Position numbers and translations under genes: made by a program
Source of the DNA: Lachnospiraceae bacterium
Lineage (GTDB): Bacteria; Bacillota; Clostridia; Lachnospirales; Lachnospiraceae
Assembly (NCBI GenBank): GCA_017938405.1
Contig: JAGBBP010000020.1
Location: 43,648 to 107,647, forward strand
Direction: 5' to 3'
Length of the DNA: 64,000 nt
The notes under the pieces: model-generated
Databases searched by the model: none
Told to the model about the DNA's origin: nothing
What the model saw: the letters and a program-made list of their open reading frames with translations, nothing else
In this document: in pieces, positions 35,498 through 43,092 of the stretch
How positions within the stretch are numbered: the stretch's first letter is position 1
Layout of the letters: the number at the start of each line of letters is the position of its first letter

Positions 35498-36655
35498 ATG
35501 AGTGAACAGTATGCATTTATGAAGCGATTGTCTGAATTATATAATGCACTGGAAGATGAACTGTCTAGAAAATTGTTTTGGGCAAGAATGCAATATGATA
35601 CCGAACCGTCGGTGGAATCGGCGATACAATTTTATGGGTTGGCAGCAAATCTTAATAAAGACGAGTTGGAACTTAACTATAGTTGGAAGGCTATGTTTTC
35701 CGAGATTCTTTCAAAGGGTAACAAATTGTTTTTATACGGTGCAGGAGTCTGCGGTCGTGGAACAGCAGAACTTATACTAAAAGCCGGAGGAGATTTTTCG
35801 GGGTTCTGTGACCGTAATGCGAAAAAGTACTCCGAAGGGTTTTGTGGGAAAAAGGTGTATTCTCCAGAGGAAATTTTTACAGATGCAGATAGAGCTTTCT
35901 TTGTAATAACAACTATTGATTATTACAAGGAAATCTTTGATATTTTGGTGCAAAACGGGATTAAGGAAAATCATATTATTCCATTTTTGGGAAATGAAGA
36001 GTTTGTAAATGTCTGGAGCAAGCAGTACTTTGAGTTTCCAGAATTGTTTGAGCGAGGAACAGCTTTTGTTGACGGTGGATGCTATGATTGCGCAGATTGC
36101 TTGCGATTTGCAAAGTGGTGTGATAATCAATATTCGAAAATTTTTGCCTTTGAGCCAGATGCGAAAAACTATGAAGTTTGTAAACGGGTTTCGGAAGAGA
36201 AGAAGATTTCAGATCTGGAGTTGATTCAGGCAGGACTCGGAAAAGAGAATACAACGGTAATGTTTGCGGCTGCCGGTGGAACAGAAAGTCATACCATTGA
36301 TACCAGTGCTGTAGATAATCGGAATTTTGATTATGTTGATTTTTCGACGGTTCCGATGGAAGAAATATCGATAGAAGCCCTGGATAATGTTGTTGGGGAA
36401 ACTAAGGTCGGATTTATTAAGTTAGATGTTGAAGGTGAGGAGTATAATGCACTGGTTGGTGCAAGGGAAACGCTTTTGAGAGATAAGCCTTTTTTGGCTA
36501 TTTGCTTGTATCATAAACAAGGGGATATGCTTGCTGTGATGGACTATTTATATCAGCTTGTACCGGAATATCATTTTTGCATTCGCCATTATAGTACGTT
36601 GAGCTATGATACGATACTATATGCTTCGGTGAAAGAATTCCCTGTAAATAATTAG
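35498..36655 (+). CDS. FkbM-family methyltransferase with N-terminal nucleotide-binding domain
   Basis: 385 residues in two parts. Residues about 70-155 form a Rossmann-like domain (FLYGAGVCGRGTAELIL). Residues about 185-375 form the FkbM SAM-dependent methyltransferase fold (AFVDGGCYDC, FAFEPDAKNYEVC, VGFIKLDVEGEE). These enzymes O-methylate sugars and other hydroxyl groups. Twelve bases separate it from the radical SAM gene, with AAGGAGG before the ATG, so it is in the same operon. Confidence 0.85.
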   Translation: MSEQYAFMKRLSELYNALEDELSRKLFWARMQYDTEPSVESAIQFYGLAANLNKDELELNYSWKAMFSEILSKGNKLFLYGAGVCGRGTAELILKAGGDFSGFCDRNAKKYSEGFCGKKVYSPEEIFTDADRAFFVITTIDYYKEIFDILVQNGIKENHIIPFLGNEEFVNVWSKQYFEFPELFERGTAFVDGGCYDCADCLRFAKWCDNQYSKIFAFEPDAKNYEVCKRVSEEKKISDLELIQAGLGKENTTVMFAAAGGTESHTIDTSAVDNRNFDYVDFSTVPMEEISIEALDNVVGETKVGFIKLDVEGEEYNALVGARETLLRDKPFLAICLYHKQGDMLAVMDYLYQLVPEYHFCIRHYSTLSYDTILYASVKEFPVNN

Positions 36656-36668
36656 AGGAGGAAGGGAA

Positions 36669-37730
36669 ATGGCAAAGATAGTTGCGTGGACGCAGGCATA
36701 TAATGCAGAGCATACGCTTAAGAGAACAATGAATAGTATCTTAAATCAAACTTATACCGATTTGAAGTACTATGTGGTGGATAATGGGTCCGTGGATGGA
36801 ACGTGGGACATTATAAAAGAATATGCGGAAAAGGATTCCAGAGTTATCCCATTACATGTAGATATAAATAATATGCATACCAGTTCGGAATTGATGCCGG
36901 AGTATTTAAAGAATACAGAGGCAAAGTATTTTTTCTGGTGCGATGCGGATGATGAATATAAGATTGATTTTTTGGAAAAGACCATAGACTTTGCAGAGAA
37001 AGAGAATTTAGATCTTGTTGCATGCGGGTATGAGCAGATTGATGCAGTAACAGGAGAGATGATGAAGTGCCGAAGATTAGGGTACAACATGGTAGTAACA
37101 AAAAAAGACTTTAAGAAAAAATTTATAGAATACCGTGGATTTACTATCGGAGGATGGGGAAAATTGATATCAATTCCTGTATTACTGGAGAATGGGTTTG
37201 CGACTAAGAAAAAAAACTATAAGTTTTATGGCGATTGTGAGTGGGGCTTGCAGTTGTTTATGAAGTCTAAACGTGTGGGAATATACAGGGACGCGGTATA
37301 TAAATACTATATTTACCCGAACTCTTTGTCAAAGAGAATGGATTTGGAATTTTTTGATGGTTATGAGAGCTATTGGTTGCAAACGAAAGCTTATATAAGG
37401 GCTTACGGGAGAATCAGTAAGAAGAATACGGATTTTTTGTATGCAATTTATCTTTCGTTAATGGAAGAAAGGCTGGATATGGTGTACACTTCTCAAATGG
37501 AATTGTCTCAAAAACTATTCTATATTGATCATATCTTCAGCAAGCCTTTGGTGAAAAAAACATTTTCAAGGAAAGCGAATTCACAGTTTCGTAACCTTGC
37601 TGCAAGAGGAGAATTTATAACGAGTGTAATTGAATGGATTAATAAGAAAGAGAAGAATGCGGAGGAATCAATTATTGCCGAAGAACTTATTAAAAAAATA
37701 AAATGTTATTCAAAAAAGACGAGAAAGTAG
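36669..37730 (+). CDS. GT2 glycosyltransferase
   Basis: 353 residues. GT-A fold: AWTQAYNAEHTLKRTMNSIL, DNGSVDGTWDIIKEYAE, and the DxD-type FWCDADDEYK. The region after residue 200 is helical and basic. AT-rich codon use is more marked than in the flanking genes, hinting at a different history. AGAGGAGGAAGGG precedes the ATG. It is the second GT of the island; acceptor and donor are unknown. Confidence 0.85.
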   Translation: MAKIVAWTQAYNAEHTLKRTMNSILNQTYTDLKYYVVDNGSVDGTWDIIKEYAEKDSRVIPLHVDINNMHTSSELMPEYLKNTEAKYFFWCDADDEYKIDFLEKTIDFAEKENLDLVACGYEQIDAVTGEMMKCRRLGYNMVVTKKDFKKKFIEYRGFTIGGWGKLISIPVLLENGFATKKKNYKFYGDCEWGLQLFMKSKRVGIYRDAVYKYYIYPNSLSKRMDLEFFDGYESYWLQTKAYIRAYGRISKKNTDFLYAIYLSLMEERLDMVYTSQMELSQKLFYIDHIFSKPLVKKTFSRKANSQFRNLAARGEFITSVIEWINKKEKNAEESIIAEELIKKIKCYSKKTRK

Positions 37731-37749
37731 TGAGAGAAGGGAATTTTTA

Positions 37750-39252
37750 ATGGGGATTTATAAAAAGCACTTTCCACTTGGGCTCGGAACAACACGTCTT
37801 CCTGTTTTGGGACCGAAGGATATCGAGGGTTTGGAGAAATCTATCGACTTGGTAAGCCAAGCACTAAATGCAGGGATAGAGTATGTAGACGTAGGTTTTC
37901 ATTATGCGGCGGGAATGGCACCGCTTATTCTGAAAGAAGCTTTTCAGCAGACAAATAAAACGTTTGCTGTAACCACAAAGGTAATGTATGGTCAGGATAA
38001 AACGGCGGATGATGCCAGAAAAAGAGTGGAGCTTTACTTAAAAACCATGGGGTTGACCAAGGCAGACTATTTTACCTGCTGGACCATTTGGGATTATGAA
38101 ACCTTTGAGAGGATTATGAAAAAAGGCGGCATTTATGAAGGGGCTCTTCGTCTGAAGGAGGAGGGTATCATTGATCATATCTGCTGTTCTTTGCATGCAT
38201 CTCCGGAGGATATGATTAAAATTATCAACAGCAGAGCGTTTGAAGGAGTTACGGTTTCTTATTCTTTATTAAATGCGCCGAATATGATTCCGGTTTTGGA
38301 TGCGGCATATAAGCAGGATATTAGCGTGGCGGTAATGAATCCTCTGGGTGGCGGAATGATTGCACAAAACAGAGAGTTCTTTTCTTTCGCGTGTGGGGGA
38401 GGGGACAACGGTGATACTGTGCATGCAGCATTACGCTTTGCAAAAGCGCATCCGGCCGTGGACATTGTGTTGGGCGGTGTAGGAAATAAAGAAGAACTGA
38501 TGGACAGTGTAAGTGTTTTTTCGACACCGGATCCGGAACTTCCGGAAAAACGTCATGAGAGGGTACTGCACCAAGTTTCGGGGTTGAGCGGTTTTTGCAC
38601 GGGATGTAAATACTGTGAAGGATGTCCGCAGGACATTCCCACGGCTGCAATTATGCAGGCAAGAAATACGTTACTGTTCCAAGCGATTCCGTCCTATAAC
38701 CGAAAGGGACCGGAGGAGTTACTTTATAATTTACAATTGTTTCGTAAATTGTTTTTTGATAACGGTTGGATGCCGGAATCAAGAGAATTGCCTTGTATCA
38801 AATGCGGAAAGTGCGAACGACAATGTACGCAAAAGCTGGGAATCACGGAGGCTGTTGCAGATATATATCGTCGGGCAGCCGAAACATTTTATACAAAGGA
38901 AGATCATAAAAAGCGACTGGAAGCTCTTTTGGTCGGAAAAAATTATAGGAAAGTGGGGCTTTATCCAAACGGTGGTTTTTCTAAGTTAATTATTCAGTTA
39001 TACCGTGAATTTTTCGGCGAACCGGAGTTTGAATGGTTACAGTTTAACAGTGATCCTAAGACCTGGGGGCAGATGGCGGATGAGCGGGTGGTACATAGTC
39101 CGGCAGAGATTGCAGAGTTAAAGCCGGATCTTATCCTTATCTGTACCTATAAATACGACCAGGATATTTTAGAAAGTCTGCGTCCGTATGAGGAATACGG
39201 AGTACGACTGGAAAAGTTACACCGGCCGGAAGAGATGCCGTGGGTATTTTAA
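37750..39252 (+). CDS. Aldo/keto reductase with ferredoxin-type domain
   Basis: 500 residues. Residues 1-270 are the AKR barrel (LGLGTTRLPVLG, YVDVGFHYAAG, TTKVMYG). Then two cysteine clusters, CTGCKYCEGCPQDIP and CIKCGKCERQC, predict two [4Fe-4S] centres, as in the COG1453 oxidoreductases. About 110 further residues form an alpha/beta C-terminal domain (KVGLYPNGGFSKLIIQLY) of unclear identity. In this island it would probably reduce a keto-sugar or aldehyde using low-potential electrons. This is an inference from context. Confidence 0.85.
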   Translation: MGIYKKHFPLGLGTTRLPVLGPKDIEGLEKSIDLVSQALNAGIEYVDVGFHYAAGMAPLILKEAFQQTNKTFAVTTKVMYGQDKTADDARKRVELYLKTMGLTKADYFTCWTIWDYETFERIMKKGGIYEGALRLKEEGIIDHICCSLHASPEDMIKIINSRAFEGVTVSYSLLNAPNMIPVLDAAYKQDISVAVMNPLGGGMIAQNREFFSFACGGGDNGDTVHAALRFAKAHPAVDIVLGGVGNKEELMDSVSVFSTPDPELPEKRHERVLHQVSGLSGFCTGCKYCEGCPQDIPTAAIMQARNTLLFQAIPSYNRKGPEELLYNLQLFRKLFFDNGWMPESRELPCIKCGKCERQCTQKLGITEAVADIYRRAAETFYTKEDHKKRLEALLVGKNYRKVGLYPNGGFSKLIIQLYREFFGEPEFEWLQFNSDPKTWGQMADERVVHSPAEIAELKPDLILICTYKYDQDILESLRPYEEYGVRLEKLHRPEEMPWVF

Positions 39253-39291
39253 GATACGGCAACGGAAAGGCTAGGAAAGAAAGAGGAATCT

Positions 39292-40983
39292 ATGCGTAAG
39301 ATACAGAAGGAACAGATTTCGGAAATGATAATGACCTTAGAGGAGGCCTGCCTGGAATTGGGGAGGCTTTCCGGGGATGGTTTTGTAAATCTATGTGCGG
39401 GAACGCAAGAGTTTCTCATTGAATTATACAAATATGTGGAGCGTGTGCTTGGAGTAAAGTGTCGCCTTGCGACGCTTTTGGCTGTATTTAACGAACGACT
39501 TTGTGAAACGGCAAATGGTGAGTGTCCGGTAAGCCAATTGACGGAATTAATTTGCGAAATAAAGGCAGAGGCGTCCGGCTTGCAACCGGATACTTTGGAA
39601 GTGGCATTCTTTTGTTATAAGGCCAGTATGGCGGATTCGCTGGAAAGTGTGTATCTGGCGGCAAAGGAAGACCCGTCTTGTGATGCTTTCTTTATTCCGA
39701 TTCCTTATTTTGAATGGGACGAAAACGGATGCTTCGGACCTACCCATTTTGATGGGGTAGACAGCTACCCGGAATGGTACGAGCTTACGGATTGGAAAAA
39801 ATATGATGTGGAAGCCCGTAGACCGGATGCGATTTTTATTATGAATCCTTACGATGGAGACAATAATGTAACCAGTGTTTATCCGGATTTTTACAGTGAA
39901 CGATTAAAGAAATTTACCGATACCTTGGTATATGTTGAGTATGGTCTTCCGTATTGGGTGTACGGAAAACCGGAAGCAGAAGAATTAGAGGAGGAGTACC
40001 GAAAAAACGGGGTGATTCTTCCGGCACACTTACATTGCGATTTTGTGGTAGAGTATTCTCATGAATTGACAAGTTCCTGTAAGCAGGTATTAAAAATCCG
40101 GACAGATATTCTACGTATGTTTGGAATCTCTGAACTGTCATCGGAGGATAAGTTTGTTGCTCTTGGTTCGCCGAAGTTTGATAAGGTGTTGTTGGCAAAG
40201 CGTGAAGACTATGTTTTAACGCCGGATTGGGATGAAAAAATCGGTAACAAGAAAGTGGTTTTATATAATACGGGATTATCGGAGTTTTTAAAGTCCAGTG
40301 GGCAACAAACGATAGCTTGTGGAGAGTATCCGCCGGAAGAAAGTTGGTATTTTAAGAAAGTGTGTTCTGTTATAGAGGCATTTTCGGAACGGGAAGATGT
40401 GATTTTGTGGTGGAGACCTCATCCGCTGTTTGAATCCACCCTGCGTTCCATGCGGGAAGAGTTGTGTGAAGAATATGCATCGATTGTAAAAAGCTTTAAG
40501 GAATCCGGGAAAGGAATTTTTGATTCTTCCGATGATTTCCATAGGGCAATTGTTTGGAGTGACGCATTGATTTCGGACGAGAGTTCTCTTCTTTTGCTTT
40601 ATGCAGCTACAGGAAAACCGTTCTGTGTCCCGTCGATTACAAAGGCACTTCCGGAACCGGAGCATGACACCGGAGAAGATTTTTCCGCACCGCTTGCAGC
40701 TCGTCTGGAACAGATGCGTGCCGCAAAAGGGGCAAATGTGGGGGATTGGAATGTATGTATCTGGTGGGACAATTTTTTGGAAGAGCATGTCATGAAGAAT
40801 TTACATTACGATAATTTTATTCCCCGTTTTCTTGATTTTGTGGTGCATCCGGAGAAGTATCCGGAAACGGAAGAGTACCGAAGACTGCAACTACAGATGA
40901 TTCAGGACTTTGTTGTCAATCCGGACGGTACCGCCGGAAAGAAAATTTATGAGTTTATTAAAGGGAAAGTGTTAGAAGAGTAA
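39292..40983 (+). CDS. CDP-glycerol glycerophosphotransferase-like protein
   Basis: 563 residues. The C-terminal 300 residues follow the TagB/TagF GT-B fold: VALGSPKFDKV, VVLYNTG, VILWWRPHPLFEST and the late SDALISDESSLLLLYAATGKP, which contains the conserved SD...S motif. The N-terminal 240 residues are helical and specific to this protein. TagB/F enzymes transfer glycerol-phosphate or ribitol-phosphate from CDP-linked donors. Together with rfbF it suggests CDP-activated building blocks are used here. Confidence 0.78.
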   Translation: MRKIQKEQISEMIMTLEEACLELGRLSGDGFVNLCAGTQEFLIELYKYVERVLGVKCRLATLLAVFNERLCETANGECPVSQLTELICEIKAEASGLQPDTLEVAFFCYKASMADSLESVYLAAKEDPSCDAFFIPIPYFEWDENGCFGPTHFDGVDSYPEWYELTDWKKYDVEARRPDAIFIMNPYDGDNNVTSVYPDFYSERLKKFTDTLVYVEYGLPYWVYGKPEAEELEEEYRKNGVILPAHLHCDFVVEYSHELTSSCKQVLKIRTDILRMFGISELSSEDKFVALGSPKFDKVLLAKREDYVLTPDWDEKIGNKKVVLYNTGLSEFLKSSGQQTIACGEYPPEESWYFKKVCSVIEAFSEREDVILWWRPHPLFESTLRSMREELCEEYASIVKSFKESGKGIFDSSDDFHRAIVWSDALISDESSLLLLYAATGKPFCVPSITKALPEPEHDTGEDFSAPLAARLEQMRAAKGANVGDWNVCIWWDNFLEEHVMKNLHYDNFIPRFLDFVVHPEKYPETEEYRRLQLQMIQDFVVNPDGTAGKKIYEFIKGKVLEE

Positions 40984-41000
40984 GGAAGGAGGGCCTTTGT

Positions 41001-41921
41001 GTGAAGAAGCAAACATTGCCTAAAATCAGTGTTATTATGTTGACCTATAACCGGGAACGTTTGGTATCCCGGGCAATCGAGAGTATTCTTGCACAGACGG
41101 AACCGAATTTTGAGTTTATTATTGTAGATAACGGTTCTGTTGACCGGAGCGGAGAAATCGCAGATGCATATGCGACAAAGGATAACCGGATTCGCGTGAT
41201 TCACCGGGAAAAGGGAAGCATCGGTTCCGGACGGAATACAGGCCTTAATGCGGTGAGGGGCGAATTTGTGGCGTTTATTGATGATGACGACTGGACGGAA
41301 CCGGATTTTTTGGAGTTTTTGTATGCATTGGCAACGGAAAATTTTGCGGAAGTCGCTATTTGCGGCGCGACGGACAAAGTCTTCGACGAAAAAAAAGTAA
41401 TGTCTGCGGAAGAAGCCTTAATTGAGCTTATGTGGCGGAAAAAGTATAATATGGCATTCCCGACCAAGTTGTTCAGCCGTAGACTGGCGGATATGCTCCG
41501 GTTTCCGGAAGAGGGCGCTTATGATGATATCGCGTTAATGTATCGTTTGTTGGCAGAAGCGAATAAGGTGGCATATCACGGGTTGCCGAAGTATACCTTT
41601 TATCGTCATGAGAGTAATAATTCCGCATGGACAACGAATCATAGTTTATTAAATGCGGAGACGCTGGACGAATATTTATACGCATATCGGACCCGTACCG
41701 AATGGCTTAGTGACCGTTTCCCGGACAGTGCGGCAACCTTTCGTTATTTTGAGTGGTCCTTCATGATTTCCATGGTGGAAAAAATACACCGGTTGCGGCT
41801 GGCGGGATGTGAAGAGCAGCTCGCTCATATGACTTGTGTTTTACAGGAAAACAAGAAGGAGTTTTTGGCGGCACCGGAAATTCTGGATTTTGAAAAAGAA
41901 TGGATGCAGAAGTATATTTGA
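41001..41921 (+). CDS. GT2 glycosyltransferase
   Basis: 306 residues: SVIMLTYNRERLVSRAIESIL, DNGSVDRSGEIADAYA, GSGRNTGLNAVRGEFVAFIDDDDW. The DDDD motif gives the metal site. GTG 41001 is used because GGAAGGAGGG lies about 7 bases upstream. It is the last gene of the island and is followed by a hairpin terminator. Confidence 0.88.
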   Translation: MKKQTLPKISVIMLTYNRERLVSRAIESILAQTEPNFEFIIVDNGSVDRSGEIADAYATKDNRIRVIHREKGSIGSGRNTGLNAVRGEFVAFIDDDDWTEPDFLEFLYALATENFAEVAICGATDKVFDEKKVMSAEEALIELMWRKKYNMAFPTKLFSRRLADMLRFPEEGAYDDIALMYRLLAEANKVAYHGLPKYTFYRHESNNSAWTTNHSLLNAETLDEYLYAYRTRTEWLSDRFPDSAATFRYFEWSFMISMVEKIHRLRLAGCEEQLAHMTCVLQENKKEFLAAPEILDFEKEWMQKYI

Positions 41922-41971
41922 TGTATGGAAGGTTATGCCGGTTAGGAACGATAACACATGTAAAAAATGTC

Positions 41972-42008
41972 AAAAGTCCTTGAAATCAGCGGGTTTCAAG
42001 GATTTTTT
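41972..42008 (+). terminator. Terminator of the glycan island
   Basis: AGTCCTTGAAA / TTTCAAGGATTTTTT. Confidence 0.8.
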
Positions 42009-42081
42009 GTTTCCTGAAATCTTTATGCAATCTTCACAAATTTCCGCAAAATCTTTGTGAAACATTACGGGACGAATGTTA

Positions 42082-42111
42082 TTGAACTTTGCTTCCAATC
42101 TATGCTATACT
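42082..42111 (+). promoter_or_regulatory. Promoter of the second conserved leader
   Basis: TTGAAC (42082-42087), 18 bases, TGC-TATACT (42106-42111, extended -10). Confidence 0.6.
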
Positions 42112-42117
42112 ATATTC

Positions 42118-42235
42118 ACAACAAAGCCGTGCCTTTCCGACACATGTGCAGGTGTTAGGGCATAGTCAAGGCTTTGAGTCAAAGGTGAGGTCTCACCGGG
42201 AATTCCATGGAATGAGAAGAAGTAAATCTTGAGGT
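42118..42235 (+). ncRNA. Second copy of the conserved leader RNA
   Basis: Starts at the predicted start point. It contains CCGACACATGTGCAGGTGT (42137-42155), a closing pair AAAGCC (42123) with GGCTTT (42170), hairpin GGTGAG/CTCACC (42184-42197) and the palindrome ATTCCATGGAAT (42202-42213). It is the counterpart of 29570-29475. Here it is followed not by a nuclease gene but by GAGGTG and a 3-codon ORF (ATG TGT TTA TAA), then by a separate promoter for brnT. It may be an orphaned leader or an independent RNA. Confidence 0.55.
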
Positions 42236-42279
42236 GTATTATGTGTTTATAACGTAAGAAATCGAATCGTGATTATTTG

Positions 42280-42308
42280 TTGTAAAATCACAATATTTAA
42301 GGTATAAT
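42280..42308 (+). promoter_or_regulatory. Promoter of the BrnT-like operon
   Basis: TTGTAA (42280-42285), 17 bases, TATAAT (42303-42308). The start point would be only a few bases from the RBS GGAGG (42314-42318), so the leader is very short. Confidence 0.65.
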
Positions 42309-42325
42309 GGAATGGAGGTATATGA

Positions 42326-42751
42326 TTGAATTCAAACGATAAGACAGAGCGAATTGTTATGTTTACGTTAGGCGGAATATCTTTTGAATATGATGCGCTG
42401 GAGAATCAGAAGAACATTGAAAAGCATGGCATTTCATTTAAAAGTGCGGTACGTGTGTTTTGGGATTATGATAGAATTGAGTTTTATGACGAAGAAAATA
42501 GCATGGTGGAAGACCGATATGATACTATCGGGGATTTGTCTGCGGGGACAGCACGATTGAGTGCTGTGAAAGGTGAAACAACCATCGGAAGCGTTTCGAA
42601 TGGGTTGAATGGCAAGGAAGATGTGTTATTTGTAGTGTATACAGAGCGTGTAAGAGTAGGTGGCGATGGGATGAAGAAAGATATTACCAGACTGATTTCT
42701 GCAAGGTATGCAACAAGCTTTGAAAGGGGGCTTTATTATGGTAAATATTAG
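42326..42751 (+). CDS. BrnT-like toxin with insertion
   Basis: 141 residues. FEYDALENQKNIEKHGISFKSAVRVF is the BrnT start and LISARYATSFERGLYY is the usual ending (residues that form the RNase-like site). BrnT is normally about 90 residues; this one has a Ser/Gly-rich insert of about 25 residues (IGDLSAGTARLSAVKGETTI) between the two halves and an N-terminal extension. TTG 42326 is chosen since GGAGG lies 7 bases upstream. In BrnTA systems the toxin is a ribonuclease that stops growth when unbound. Confidence 0.7.
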   Translation: MNSNDKTERIVMFTLGGISFEYDALENQKNIEKHGISFKSAVRVFWDYDRIEFYDEENSMVEDRYDTIGDLSAGTARLSAVKGETTIGSVSNGLNGKEDVLFVVYTERVRVGGDGMKKDITRLISARYATSFERGLYYGKY

Positions 42752-42929
42752 TGAAATCACACCGGATTTAGCAAAAGAGCTGGCCTTTTCGGAAGAGGAG
42801 CTGAAAGAGTTGGAAATAGCCAGAAAAAAGGAAATTGTGTTTGATGAGGAATGTCCGGAAACGACACCGGAACGTGCATTGAAGTTCAAAAGGGTAAATC
42901 CGCCACGTGATGTAAAAAGAGCATTATAA
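42738..42929 (+). CDS. Putative BrnA-like antitoxin
   Basis: 63 residues, starting inside the toxin gene (14-base overlap). RBS AAAGGGGG precedes ATG 42738. The protein is highly charged with EELKELEIARKKEIVFDEECPETTPERALKFKRVNPPR, a helix followed by an extended tail suitable for wrapping a toxin. Sequence similarity to BrnA is not obvious, so the assignment rests on position. Confidence 0.55.
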   Translation: MVNISEITPDLAKELAFSEEELKELEIARKKEIVFDEECPETTPERALKFKRVNPPRDVKRAL

Positions 42930-42936
42930 AGGCTGA

Positions 42937-42976
42937 AAAGAAACCGTTATCTCTAGTGGGACGGTTTCTTTTCTTT
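42937..42976 (+). terminator. Terminator after the toxin-antitoxin pair
   Basis: AAAAGAAACCGT / ACGGTTTCTTTTCTTT. Confidence 0.8.
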
Positions 42977-43009
42977 ATCACCTCAATAAAACTTTAATAA
43001 TCTATTCAC

Positions 43010-43053
43010 TTGAACAATCCCCCAAATTGTGTATAATGATATTTGGGGGATTG
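43010..43053 (+). promoter_or_regulatory. Promoter within a 13-base perfect inverted repeat
   Basis: TTGAAC (43010-43015), 16 bases, TATAAT (43032-43037). The arms CAATCCCCCAAAT (43015-43027) and ATTTGGGGGATTG (43041-43053) bracket the -10 box symmetrically. This is the geometry of a repressor operator; a hairpin in RNA is less likely because the left arm lies upstream of the start point. It controls the DUF368-znu operon. Confidence 0.6.
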
Positions 43054-43092
43054 TATTTTTCCCGTGATTTTACCAAACAAGGAGTACATACT

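Noticed and set aside
42130..42235. c-di-GMP riboswitch in the leader before the toxin gene
   Set aside because: The GEMM signature (GCAAACC and its tetraloop receptor) is absent.
43079..43092. Start of the DUF368 protein at 43027
   Set aside because: That start lies within the promoter/operator; AAGGAG at 43079 fits ATG 43093.
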